Source of the DNA: Microbacterium sp. LWH13-1.2
GTDB taxonomy: Bacteria; Actinomycetota; Actinomycetes; Actinomycetales; Microbacteriaceae
NCBI RefSeq assembly: GCF_038397735.1
Contig: NZ_CP151635.1
Coordinates: 992,001-1,056,000, forward strand
Length of the DNA stretch: 64,000 bases
Direction: 5' to 3'
The translations under genes were made by a program, and so were the position numbers. Below are positions 55,611 to 63,363 of this stretch, one piece after another; the first letter of the stretch is position 1, and the number at the start of each line of letters is the position of its first letter. The notes under the pieces were generated by a model. The model searched no databases. It had not been told where the DNA came from and saw nothing but the letters and a program-made list of their open reading frames with translations.

Positions 55611-56291
55611 TCACGCCTTGCGGCGGTAGGCGAGCACGGAGACGACGAGCGCGGCGACGCCCGCGACGAGGCCGCCTGCGCCGAGTGCCGTGCCGAGCGT
55701 GTTCGAAGCCCCGGACTCATCGGCGGCAGTGGGATCGGCGTCGTCCGCAGAGTCGTGCTCGCCGTGGCCGTCTGCGGCCGCGGCGGCGACCTCGACCACG
55801 GGAGCGGGCGTGTCGAGGCTGTGCGGGTCCTCGCCGTCCTCCGCGAGCTGCGTCCATTCGGTGCTGCCTTCGACGCAGGTCTGGATCACGGGGAACGCGA
55901 GCGATTCCGGGGTCTTCTCGTCGAGCCCTACCGACATGCTGACGGCGCCGCGCAGCTCGTTCGGCACCGGCGTCACGGCGGTGTAGGTCACGGCGCTGAC
56001 GAGGCCGTCGTCGCCCTTCTCGATGTCGATCGTCCAGTCGCTGTCCATGGTGGGAGCGACAGAGGCGAGTCCCTCGGGCATCGTCACCTTGAGCGAGGTG
56101 GTCGGTGAGTTGTCACAGCCGTGGGCGAACGAGAAGGTGAGTACGCCGTGGTCTCCCGCGGTGAGCTCGTCGGGGCTGACGCTGACGTGTGCACTGGCCA
56201 TCGCGGGGATCGCGAGGGCGAGCACCGCGCCTCCGATGAGTCCGGTGGCGAGGTTGCGGCGAGTGGTGTTGCGACGGGTGGTGGAACGCAT
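55611..56291 (-). CDS. YcnI-like (DUF1775) copper-associated secreted protein
   Basis: The 226-residue protein has a twin-basic N-terminus and signal peptide ending AMASA, leaving His as the first mature residue (HVSVSPDEL). In Bacillus YcnI the N-terminal His is part of a copper-binding site. The DUF1775 domain has GCDNSPTTSLKVTMPEG and two cysteines. A linker with a few His follows, then a C-terminal membrane helix (about residues 198-220) anchors it outside the cell. CAGGAG precedes the ATG. It lies 90 bases after a His-containing membrane protein gene. Confidence 0.86.
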   Translation of the reverse strand: MRSTTRRNTTRRNLATGLIGGAVLALAIPAMASAHVSVSPDELTAGDHGVLTFSFAHGCDNSPTTSLKVTMPEGLASVAPTMDSDWTIDIEKGDDGLVSAVTYTAVTPVPNELRGAVSMSVGLDEKTPESLAFPVIQTCVEGSTEWTQLAEDGEDPHSLDTPAPVVEVAAAAADGHGEHDSADDADPTAADESGASNTLGTALGAGGLVAGVAALVVSVLAYRRKA

Positions 56292-56381
56292 GGTGGAACT
56301 CCTGATTGCTGTCGTGCGGGCGCGCAGAGAAGAGCGCGGCATCCGCGGGGTGAGGAAACGCCTCGATGAGGCGACGGGTGA

Positions 56382-56954
56382 TCAGGCGATCGCCGGCGGT
56401 CCTCGACGTGACAGGGAGGTGGACAGGGCGCGATCCACCAGCAGCGGGAGCGCGACGACGGGAGGGGCCGGAAGCCGGTGACTCGCGCGGAACGCGGTGG
56501 CCGCGCGGCGCAGCCGCGCCTTCACCCAGCCGGCGACCGCACGCACCATCGATTCGCCATGCCAGACGAACACGATCGTGATCACCGCGGCGCAGAGGTG
56601 ACCGATGACCATGAGCAGGTCGGGGGCGGTCGCCGCAGCCATCGGGCCGAGGGTGGAGAGATCCAGATGATGCTGGTGTCCGGAGAGCACGGTGGTCCCG
56701 GTCGGAGTGCCCAGCAGCTGGAACACGACGTGGAAGGCTGCCTGGCTGACCAGCACGGTCGCCGCGACTCGAAGCAGTGAGGCGCGCCCGCCGATGACCA
56801 GAGAGGCGATCGGGACGACGAGCGTCATGACCGCGATGACCAGCAGCGGATGCGGCGCTGGGCCGCCGGCGACCGTGTGGGACGTCGCCGCGAGGAGAGT
56901 GGCGACCGCCGATGCCGAAGCCGCGCGCAGGAGTCGCAGCTGGCGGGAGGTCAC
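56382..56954 (-). CDS. Membrane protein with His cluster, partner of YcnI
   Basis: The 190-residue protein has about four or five membrane segments and a loop with SGHQHHLDL before the last pair, plus a basic amphipathic C-terminus. No named family is recognised. Its GTG lies six bases after a TAGGCT -10 box. Cotranscription with the YcnI gene and the His cluster suggest copper handling; that is inference from context. Confidence 0.65.
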   Translation of the reverse strand: MTSRQLRLLRAASASAVATLLAATSHTVAGGPAPHPLLVIAVMTLVVPIASLVIGGRASLLRVAATVLVSQAAFHVVFQLLGTPTGTTVLSGHQHHLDLSTLGPMAAATAPDLLMVIGHLCAAVITIVFVWHGESMVRAVAGWVKARLRRAATAFRASHRLPAPPVVALPLLVDRALSTSLSRRGPPAIA

Positions 56955-56960
56955 CCGACA

Positions 56961-56966
56961 AGCCTA
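56961..56966 (-). promoter_or_regulatory. -10 box TAGGCT of the membrane protein-YcnI operon
   Basis: TAGGCT on the minus strand ends six bases before the GTG at 56954. Confidence 0.55.
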
Positions 56967-57024
56967 CTGGGCGTGCTCGGCGGGCCCGGCCGCGGCGTGG
57001 GGCTTATTCCTAGGCTGCGAGCAC

Positions 57025-57030
57025 TAGCTT
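57025..57030 (+). promoter_or_regulatory. -10 box TAGCTT of the site-2 protease gene
   Basis: TAGCTT ends six bases before the GTG at 57037. A second TAGGCT lies at 57011-57016. Confidence 0.5.
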
Positions 57031-57036
57031 GGGGGA

Positions 57037-58353
57037 GTGGAAGCACTGCTCTATCTGGGTGGCATCGTGTTCATGCTGATCGGCCTCGGCCTCTCGATCG
57101 GCCTGCACGAGGTCGGCCACCTCCTGCCCGCGAAGCTGTTCGGCGTTCGTGTCGGCCAGTACATGATCGGCTTCGGGCCGAGGCTCTGGTCCAAGCGCAT
57201 CGGTGAGACGGAGTACGGCTTCAAGCTCCTGCCGCTGGGCGGCTTCATCTCGATGTCGGGGATGTATCCGGCATCCAGCGCATCGGGACCCGCGAAGGGC
57301 GTCTTCCGGGCGCTCGTGCAGGACGCACGCTCGGCGAACGATGAGACGATCGCGGATGGCGCCGAGGATCGCGTCTTCTATCGCCTGCCCGTGTGGAAGC
57401 GCGTCGTCGTGATGCTCGGCGGCCCGCTGATGAACCTCCTCCTCGCGGTCGTGATCTTCACCGTCCTGGTGTCGGGTATCGGCGTCCAGCAGGGGACCAC
57501 GACCATCGCATCGGTCAGCGAGTGCGTGCTCCCGGCCGGGTCCACAGCGACGGAGTGCTCGGCCGATGACCCGGCGACGCCCGCGGCGGAGGCGGGGATC
57601 AAGCCTCGCGACGTGCTGGTGTCCGTGGGGGGCCAGCCGGTGTCGACCTTCGCGGAGGCGACTGCGATCGTGCAGGCGGCTCCGGGCGAGACTCTCGACC
57701 TCGTCGTCCTCCGCGACGGCGCGGAGAAGACCCTGAGCATCACGCCGATCGAGGCTGAGCGCACCATCACGGATGCGAGCGGCCAGCCGATCATCGGGGA
57801 CGACGGCCAGCCGGTTGTCAAGGACGTCGGCTACGTCGGCATGGGCGCTCAGATGGGCTTCGTGCAGCAGCCCTTGTCAGCGGGCCCGCAGATGGCCGGC
57901 GACACCGTCGCGCGCGTCGGGTCGATGATCCTGACCCTCCCCGTCCGCATCTGGGAGACCGGCGTGTCTCTGGTGACGGGAAGCGAGCGGGATCCGAACG
58001 GACCGCTGAGCGTCGTGGGCGTCGGTCGCATCGCCGGCGAAGTCGCAGCCACGGACGCGCCGATCCTCAATCGCTTCTCCATTCTGCTGAGCCTCCTCGG
58101 CTCGCTGAACGTGGCTCTGTTCGTGTTCAACCTGATCCCGTTGCTGCCGCTCGACGGAGGTCACGTCGTCGTCGCCCTGTGGGACGGCATCCGTCGCGCC
58201 TGGGCGAAGCTCTTCCGTCGCCCTCCTCCTGCGCCGGTCGACGCCACCAAGCTCGTGCCGCTGACCGTCGTCGTCGCCACGCTGCTCATCGTCATGGGAG
58301 CCGTGCTGCTGCTCGCCGATGTGTTCAACCCGGTGAAGCTCTTCGGAGGCTGA
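57037..58353 (+). CDS. Site-2 protease (RseP/Rip family, M50)
   Basis: The 438-residue membrane protease has the zinc motif HEVGH at residues 24-28 in the first helix, a PDZ domain in the middle (AAEAGIKPRDVLVSVGGQPV), and the third metal ligand in NLIPLLPLDGGH in a late helix. These enzymes cleave membrane-spanning anti-sigma factors or signal peptides. It starts with GTG and is leaderless. No sigma/anti-sigma pair is nearby. Confidence 0.93.
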   Translation: MEALLYLGGIVFMLIGLGLSIGLHEVGHLLPAKLFGVRVGQYMIGFGPRLWSKRIGETEYGFKLLPLGGFISMSGMYPASSASGPAKGVFRALVQDARSANDETIADGAEDRVFYRLPVWKRVVVMLGGPLMNLLLAVVIFTVLVSGIGVQQGTTTIASVSECVLPAGSTATECSADDPATPAAEAGIKPRDVLVSVGGQPVSTFAEATAIVQAAPGETLDLVVLRDGAEKTLSITPIEAERTITDASGQPIIGDDGQPVVKDVGYVGMGAQMGFVQQPLSAGPQMAGDTVARVGSMILTLPVRIWETGVSLVTGSERDPNGPLSVVGVGRIAGEVAATDAPILNRFSILLSLLGSLNVALFVFNLIPLLPLDGGHVVVALWDGIRRAWAKLFRRPPPAPVDATKLVPLTVVVATLLIVMGAVLLLADVFNPVKLFGG

Positions 58354-58371
58354 GCGGATCGGCCGATCCGC
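58354..58371. terminator. Hairpin between the protease and the anthranilate-synthase-like gene
   Basis: An 18-base perfect palindrome (arms GCGGATCG/CGATCCGC) directly follows the protease stop codon in a convergent gap. Confidence 0.55.
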
Positions 58372-58391
58372 GGATCAGCCCGGGTGCTCGC

Positions 58392-60275
58392 TCAGTCGAG
58401 CGCGTGCGAGACCAGACGCTCCAGAGTGCGGATGCCGTCCCGCGAGAGGATCGACTCCAGGTGGCCCTGCACCGATGCGAAGTGCTCGCCACGGAGTGCG
58501 TAGACGTCTCCTGACACGGGGTCTGCGGACACCTCGGCGGCACCCGCGGATGTGGTCCCCGGTGCGACCCTGGCGGTGAACGTGTTGTAGAAGCCGATCG
58601 ACGCGTCTTCGCCGAAGACGGGCACAGCCTTCTGCAGACCCTGATGCGGTGCGCCGAGCGGTGCGAGGTCGATGCCGAGGCTGTGGCTCAGGATCTGATG
58701 GCTGAGGCAGACCGCGAGCAGCGGCGCGCCTGCATCGATGCGGCGCGAGACGATCTGTCGCATCCGGGCGATGCGATCGCTGTCGGTGTCGCGAGGGTCG
58801 CCGGGACCGGGGCCCGCGACGACGAGGTCTGCGGAGTCGAGCTCCGCGTCAGTCACCTCGCCCCAAGCCCGGATGGTGACGTCCAGCCCCAGGTGACGGA
58901 GCTGGTGGGCGAGCATCGTCGTGAATCGGTCCTCGGCGTCGACCACGATCGACGTCTTCCCTGCGAACGGGCCAGTGAGGTCGTCGCCCTGCGGGTTCAG
59001 CCAGAAGTCCGCGAGTCGCGCGTTGCGCGAAGAGAGCAGTGCCGCGACTGTGGGGTCAGCGGCGAGGGACTGCGGCGCGCCCGGCGCATCCGCGTCCTCG
59101 CGGGCCTCAGCGGCGCTGTCTCGGTCGATCGCGCCGATCGCACCGAGCACTCCGGCCGCCTTGCCGTGGGTCTCCGACACCTCGCCGTGGGGATCGGAGT
59201 GCCGCACGAGCGTCGCTCCGACGGGCACGCTGAGCGAGCCGTCTTTCAGATAGACCGTGCGGATGAGGATCGGGGCGTCGAGATCGTGTCCGCCTTCGGC
59301 GTTCGGAGTGAACAGTGCTGCGACGCCGGAGTAGTACCCGCGCGGCTTCTTCTCGTGGCGGCGGATGACCGCGCACGCGTTCTGCATCGGCGAGCCGGTG
59401 ACGGTGGGCGCGAACATGGTCTCGCGGAGGATGTCGCGCGGATCGAGCGCGCTGCGCCCGCGGAGCATGTACTCCGTGTGCGTCAGGCGCGACATCTCCT
59501 TGAGGTGCGGCCCGGTGATGCGTCCGCCGTCGGAGCAGACGGCGCTCATCATCTTGAGCTCCTCGTCGACGACCATGAACAGTTCCTCTGTCTCCTTCGT
59601 GGAGGAGAGGAAGTCGACCAGCGTCTCCTTCGTGGCACCGCCGGCGGGGTGCCGGAAGGTGCCCGAGATCGGGTTCATCGTGACGACGCCTCCGCGGGCG
59701 ACGACGTGCGCCTCAGGGCTCGCGCCGACGGCGATGTGCCCGGGGGTGACGACGGCGAATGTCCAGTAGGCCCCGCGCTCGTGCGTGAGCAGCGCTCGGA
59801 ACCATGTGAGGGCGGCCGTGCGGTCGTCGACGTCGATCTCGGCCGTGAAGTCGCGGCGGATCACGAAATTGGCGCCTTCGCCTCGGCCGATCTCGTCGGC
59901 GATCACGGTCTCGACGATCTCGGCGTACTCCTCATCGGCGATGTCGAATCCGCCGGCGCTGAGGGGGACGGCGGAGGACGGCAGCTCTGCGACCAGCTCA
60001 GGAGCAGGCAGGTGCAGGTGCTCGTCGACCACGATGCAGCGCAGCGGCGCTCCGTCGTCCTGGGCGACGAATCCGCGCTCGCGCACCTGACGGTAGGGGA
60101 CCATCGCGAAGATCTCGCGCGGAGTCCCGTCGATCGTGAGCGGAATGTCGGCGAGCAGATCGACGTCGACGACCTCACCGGTCAGCAGCTCGACCGTGTC
60201 GGCGCCGTCGCGCGCGATCAGCACGAACGACGCAGTGGGATCTGCGGCGAGCTCGGCAAGACGTGAGAGGGTCAT
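58392..60275 (-). CDS. Fused anthranilate synthase-type enzyme (chorismate-binding plus glutamine amidotransferase)
   Basis: The 627-residue protein joins a TrpE-like chorismate-binding domain (about 100-400: MNPISGTFRHPAGG, MMSAVCSDGGRI, GSPMQNACAVI) to a class I amidotransferase (about 435-627) with nucleophile Cys523 in AVCLSHQ and the His-Glu pair in VQGHLES. CLSHQ and overall layout resemble PhzE, which makes ADIC, but anthranilate synthases share the fold. The upstream leader has tandem Trp codons and an attenuator, so tryptophan controls it. CAGGAG precedes the ATG at 60275. No phenazine genes are nearby. Confidence 0.85.
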   Translation of the reverse strand: MTLSRLAELAADPTASFVLIARDGADTVELLTGEVVDVDLLADIPLTIDGTPREIFAMVPYRQVRERGFVAQDDGAPLRCIVVDEHLHLPAPELVAELPSSAVPLSAGGFDIADEEYAEIVETVIADEIGRGEGANFVIRRDFTAEIDVDDRTAALTWFRALLTHERGAYWTFAVVTPGHIAVGASPEAHVVARGGVVTMNPISGTFRHPAGGATKETLVDFLSSTKETEELFMVVDEELKMMSAVCSDGGRITGPHLKEMSRLTHTEYMLRGRSALDPRDILRETMFAPTVTGSPMQNACAVIRRHEKKPRGYYSGVAALFTPNAEGGHDLDAPILIRTVYLKDGSLSVPVGATLVRHSDPHGEVSETHGKAAGVLGAIGAIDRDSAAEAREDADAPGAPQSLAADPTVAALLSSRNARLADFWLNPQGDDLTGPFAGKTSIVVDAEDRFTTMLAHQLRHLGLDVTIRAWGEVTDAELDSADLVVAGPGPGDPRDTDSDRIARMRQIVSRRIDAGAPLLAVCLSHQILSHSLGIDLAPLGAPHQGLQKAVPVFGEDASIGFYNTFTARVAPGTTSAGAAEVSADPVSGDVYALRGEHFASVQGHLESILSRDGIRTLERLVSHALD

Positions 60276-60312
60276 CGGTGTCTCCTGTGCATGGCTCCGG
60301 CTCGGCTCAACG

Positions 60313-60336
60313 AAAAGACCGCCCCGGAGGCGGTCT
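60313..60336 (-). terminator. Trp attenuator terminator
   Basis: On the minus strand an 8-bp stem (AGACCGCC/GGCGGTCT, 60336-60329 with 60323-60316) with a five-base loop is followed by a run of T (60316-60313). It lies between the Trp leader peptide and the fused synthase gene. Its 5' arm can instead pair with AGGCGGT just downstream of the leader stop codon (60365-60359). Confidence 0.85.
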
Positions 60337-60358
60337 GGATTCGTGGGAACGCGAACAC

Positions 60359-60374
60359 ACCGCCTAGGAGGCGG
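60359..60374 (-). promoter_or_regulatory. Attenuator switch segment (1:2 hairpin / antiterminator)
   Basis: CCGCC in the last leader codons (60374-60370) pairs with GGCGG (60364-60360). The same segment, as AGGCGGT (60365-60359), is complementary over seven bases to ACCGCCT in the terminator's 5' arm. The two pairings exclude each other, the classic layout for attenuation by ribosome stalling. Confidence 0.75.
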
Positions 60375-60399
60375 GCCACCAGGTGAAGTTCGCGAGCAT
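60364..60399 (-). CDS. trpL: Tryptophan leader peptide (11 residues)
   Basis: The frame reads MLANFTWWPAS and stops at TAG. Two adjacent Trp codons sit four codons before the stop, just upstream of the switch segment, so a ribosome short of charged tRNA-Trp would stall and free the antiterminator. The ATG lies seven bases after TAGTTT (60412-60407), so the leader mRNA itself appears to be leaderless. Confidence 0.85.
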   Translation of the reverse strand: MLANFTWWPAS

Positions 60400-60406
60400 G
60401 GGCTGA

Positions 60407-60412
60407 AAACTA
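60407..60412 (-). promoter_or_regulatory. -10 box TAGTTT of the trp-attenuated gene
   Basis: TAGTTT on the minus strand ends seven bases before the leader-peptide ATG. Confidence 0.45.
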
Positions 60413-60492
60413 TCACACCGCGCACTGTCGCCCCGGCCGGATGACGCGCGCCCGAGCCGCGTGACATCCAGCCTGCGTGCATCCAGGCGGCG

Positions 60493-60498
60493 TAGGCT
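60493..60498 (+). promoter_or_regulatory. -10 box TAGGCT of ispG
   Basis: TAGGCT ends seven bases before the GTG at 60506. Confidence 0.55.
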
Positions 60499-60505
60499 GG
60501 GGGTT

Positions 60506-61657
60506 GTGCCAGCAGTGAATCTTGGGATGCCGAAGATCCCCGAAGTCCTCGCCCCGCGCCGCAAGTCTCGCCAGATCAAGGTGGGCAAGGTGCTCGTGGG
60601 CGGTGACGCACCCGTCACCGTGCAGTCCATGACGACCACGAAGACGACGGACATCAACGCGACTCTCCAGCAGATCGCCGAGCTGACCGCGTCCGGATGC
60701 GAGATCGTCCGTGTCGCCGTCCCCCATCAGGATGACGCCGACGCGCTGAAGATCATCGCGATGAAGAGTCAGATCCCGGTGATCGCGGACATCCACTTCC
60801 AGCCGCGCTACATCTACACCGCGATCGACGCCGGGTGCGGCGCCGTGCGGGTGAACCCGGGCAACATCCGCGAGTTCGACGGCAACGTCGGCAAGATCGC
60901 CGAGGCCGCCAAGGCCGCCGGCGTCTCGCTGCGCATCGGCGTGAACGCCGGATCGCTCGACCGCCGCATCCTCACCAAGTACGGCAAGGCGACGGCTGAG
61001 GCCCTCGTCGAGAGCGCCGTGTGGGAGGCGTCGCTGTTCGAGGAGCACGACTTCCACGACTTCAAGATCTCGGTCAAGCACAACGACCCCATCGTCATGG
61101 TGAAGGCCTATCGCCTTCTCGCCGAGCGGGGCGACTGGCCGCTGCACCTCGGTGTGACCGAGGCAGGGCCGGCGTTCCAGGGCACGATCAAGAGCGCCAC
61201 GGCGTTCGGCATCCTCCTCGGCGAGGGCATCGGCGACACGATCCGCGTGTCCCTCTCGGCGCCGCCCGCCGAAGAGGTCAAGGTCGGGCACCAGATCCTG
61301 CAATCGCTGAACCTCCGCGAGCGCAAGCTCGAGATCGTCTCATGCCCGTCGTGCGGACGCGCGCAGGTCGACGTGTACACGCTCGCTGAGAACGTGACCG
61401 AGGGCCTCAAGGACATGACAGTGCCGCTGCGCGTCGCGGTCATGGGCTGCGTCGTGAACGGACCGGGTGAAGCTCGCGAGGCAGACCTCGGAGTCGCCTC
61501 CGGCAACGGCAAGGGACAGATCTTCGTCAAGGGTGAAGTCATCAAGACCGTGCCCGAGGCCGACATCGTCGCGACGCTGATCGAAGAGGCCAACCGGATC
61601 GCCGCAGACATGGGGCCCGAGGCGCCGCTCGGCACCGCGCAGGTCGTCACGGTCTGA
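60506..61657 (+). CDS. ispG: 4-hydroxy-3-methylbut-2-enyl-diphosphate synthase (flavodoxin/ferredoxin)
   Basis: The 383-residue MEP-pathway enzyme has [18 protein letters not shown] at the start of the barrel and the iron-sulfur ligands in CPSCGR and [11 protein letters not shown]. It makes HMBPP from MEcPP. GTG 60506 gives the N-terminus [14 protein letters not shown] and fits the leaderless promoter; longer frames begin upstream of the -10 box. Confidence 0.96.
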   Translation: MPAVNLGMPKIPEVLAPRRKSRQIKVGKVLVGGDAPVTVQSMTTTKTTDINATLQQIAELTASGCEIVRVAVPHQDDADALKIIAMKSQIPVIADIHFQPRYIYTAIDAGCGAVRVNPGNIREFDGNVGKIAEAAKAAGVSLRIGVNAGSLDRRILTKYGKATAEALVESAVWEASLFEEHDFHDFKISVKHNDPIVMVKAYRLLAERGDWPLHLGVTEAGPAFQGTIKSATAFGILLGEGIGDTIRVSLSAPPAEEVKVGHQILQSLNLRERKLEIVSCPSCGRAQVDVYTLAENVTEGLKDMTVPLRVAVMGCVVNGPGEAREADLGVASGNGKGQIFVKGEVIKTVPEADIVATLIEEANRIAADMGPEAPLGTAQVVTV

Positions 61658-61743
61658 CCTCGGGGCGCGCCCTCCCATCGACTCGGTCGTGCGTTCCCTC
61701 CTGCGAGGGAGCGGCGCTCGCCATGAACATCTCAAGGAGCCCC

Positions 61744-62610
61744 ATGTCCTCGTCAACCGTCGTGTCCTTCGCCGGCGGCGATGTCTCGGGATCGAGCACC
61801 GTCGCCCGGGTCGAATCGTCATCCGCAGGCGCCGTGGTCGTCGTGGACGCGACGCCGTTCCACCCGGTCGATCACACGTGGCCGGATCAACCGGGCGACA
61901 GCGGCGAGATCGCTGTCGAGGGGGCCGCCGTCCGCATCACCGAGGCTCTGATGGCCGCGGTGTCCGACGAGGGCGAGTTCGCGGTCGGTTCGGACATCCC
62001 CGTGAAGCGCGGTGCTGAGGGGTGGACCTGGCTCGTCGGGCATCCGCTCGAGGGCGAGACCCCGTCCTGGCTGGTGGAGGGCGCACGCGTGGAGCTGTCG
62101 GTCGATTCGTCCCGGCGGGCCGGTCTCAGCCGAGGACACACCGCCTGCCACCTGGCGTCTCTCGCGCTCGATCTCGCTCTTGCGGATCTGTGGCGCAAGG
62201 ATCCGGGCGAGGATGCTCTGGGCACCCCGAACTTCGAGGGCAAGGCCAATCAGTCCAGCCGCATCCATGCGGACGGCGCGGTCGACGAGTACCGCCTGGG
62301 CAAGAGCCTGCGCAGGGCCGGATTCGACACCGAGACGTTCGCAGCGACGATCGCGGATCGTGAGGCGTCGATCAACGCACGGCTGGCCGACTGGGTCGCG
62401 TCGGGTGCGTCGAGCCGAGTGGTGACGGAAGGCCCGACGATCGTGGACCGTCGAAGCTGGCACTGCGAGCTTCCCGAAGGTACGGCGGAGATCCTGTGCG
62501 GCGGCACGCACGTGGCGTCTCTCGCCGAATTCGTCTCGATCTCGGTGACGCTCGACCTGACGGATCCGCAGCTGCTGGTCATGACGACACGGGCCGTGCC
62601 CGCTTCCTGA
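61744..62610 (+). CDS. AlaX-like trans-editing protein for mischarged tRNA-Ala
   Basis: The 288-residue protein matches the stand-alone editing domain of alanyl-tRNA synthetase. Zinc ligands are in SRGHTACHL (His132, His136) and LCGGTHV (Cys252, His256), with an N-terminal beta domain including DATPFHP. It removes Ser or Gly wrongly attached to tRNA-Ala. AAGGAG precedes the ATG at 61744; an ATG at 61723 lacks a good site. It follows ispG by 86 bases. Confidence 0.85.
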   Translation: MSSSTVVSFAGGDVSGSSTVARVESSSAGAVVVVDATPFHPVDHTWPDQPGDSGEIAVEGAAVRITEALMAAVSDEGEFAVGSDIPVKRGAEGWTWLVGHPLEGETPSWLVEGARVELSVDSSRRAGLSRGHTACHLASLALDLALADLWRKDPGEDALGTPNFEGKANQSSRIHADGAVDEYRLGKSLRRAGFDTETFAATIADREASINARLADWVASGASSRVVTEGPTIVDRRSWHCELPEGTAEILCGGTHVASLAEFVSISVTLDLTDPQLLVMTTRAVPAS

Positions 62611-62633
62611 CGAAGGTCACCGCACGAGGACGT

Positions 62634-63326
62634 TCAGCGCACGAAGCCGCTCTGCACCCTTCCGCCTGCACGGTCGAGCTCGTCTTCGACGCGGGCGGCG
62701 AACGTCGCGTAGTCGCGGTCGAGCAGTGGGGTGCTCAGCAGCTCGGCGCGCTCATTGCTGAGGTTCCGGAGCCGCCTCGGAAGCCATTTGCCCGTCGCGA
62801 TCCAGCGTCCCTCCCTGAGAAGCATGAGCTCTGCGATCCTCTCGAACAGGATGAAGGCCTCGATGTGCTGCTCGAGAGGGTCTGCCGCATCTCTGAGGTC
62901 GTCGAGCACGTCGGTGATGACGTAGCGGCGAAACGCGGACTCCTGCGCGCTGAGTGCGGGGCCCCTGTCGAGGACCGTCTGCCACCGACGGCGGAGAGCG
63001 GCGAGGCGGCCGTCGTCTCGGATCGCGGTGCCTTCGACGAGCATGTGCACGGTCACCGGTCGGTGCTGTGCGACGCCTCGGTCGGCCCACTCGTCGAAAC
63101 CTGCCGGCGTGTACGCGAACACCTCGAAGATCTCGCCCTCGAATTCGTGAGTCGAGGCCTCGCTCGTCTGGTCTTCGGCGTCGAAGAGGCCGTCTCCGAG
63201 GAGCAGCAGGTCGATGTCGCTCGTCGGGGTCCGTTCACGGCGCGCGGTGCTCCCCGCCACGATGGCGACATCTGCGCCGGGGTAGCGGGCGGCGACGAAT
63301 CGTTCAGCGACAGCGAAGTTGTCCAC
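62634..63326 (-). CDS. Nucleotidyltransferase-domain protein
   Basis: The 230-residue protein has the minimal nucleotidyltransferase core GSTARRERTPTSDIDLLLL (Gly-Ser and the Asp-x-Asp metal pair) in residues 20-45, then an all-helical second half. Such proteins add nucleotides to small molecules, RNA or toxins' partners; the substrate is unknown. The GTG lies six bases after TACTCT on the minus strand. Longer frames upstream overlap the NUDIX gene and are unsupported. Confidence 0.72.
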   Translation of the reverse strand: MDNFAVAERFVAARYPGADVAIVAGSTARRERTPTSDIDLLLLGDGLFDAEDQTSEASTHEFEGEIFEVFAYTPAGFDEWADRGVAQHRPVTVHMLVEGTAIRDDGRLAALRRRWQTVLDRGPALSAQESAFRRYVITDVLDDLRDAADPLEQHIEAFILFERIAELMLLREGRWIATGKWLPRRLRNLSNERAELLSTPLLDRDYATFAARVEDELDRAGGRVQSGFVR

Positions 63327-63332
63327 GTCGCA

Positions 63333-63338
63333 AGAGTA
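63333..63338 (-). promoter_or_regulatory. -10 box TACTCT of the nucleotidyltransferase gene
   Basis: TACTCT on the minus strand ends six bases before the GTG at 63326. Confidence 0.45.
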
Positions 63339-63363
63339 ACGACCGTCCGTGCGCGTTCCGGCG

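Noticed and set aside
58392..60275. A phenazine biosynthesis cluster around the PhzE-like gene
   Set aside because: No phzB, phzD, phzF or phzG homologue is in the window, and the Trp attenuator points to amino-acid control.
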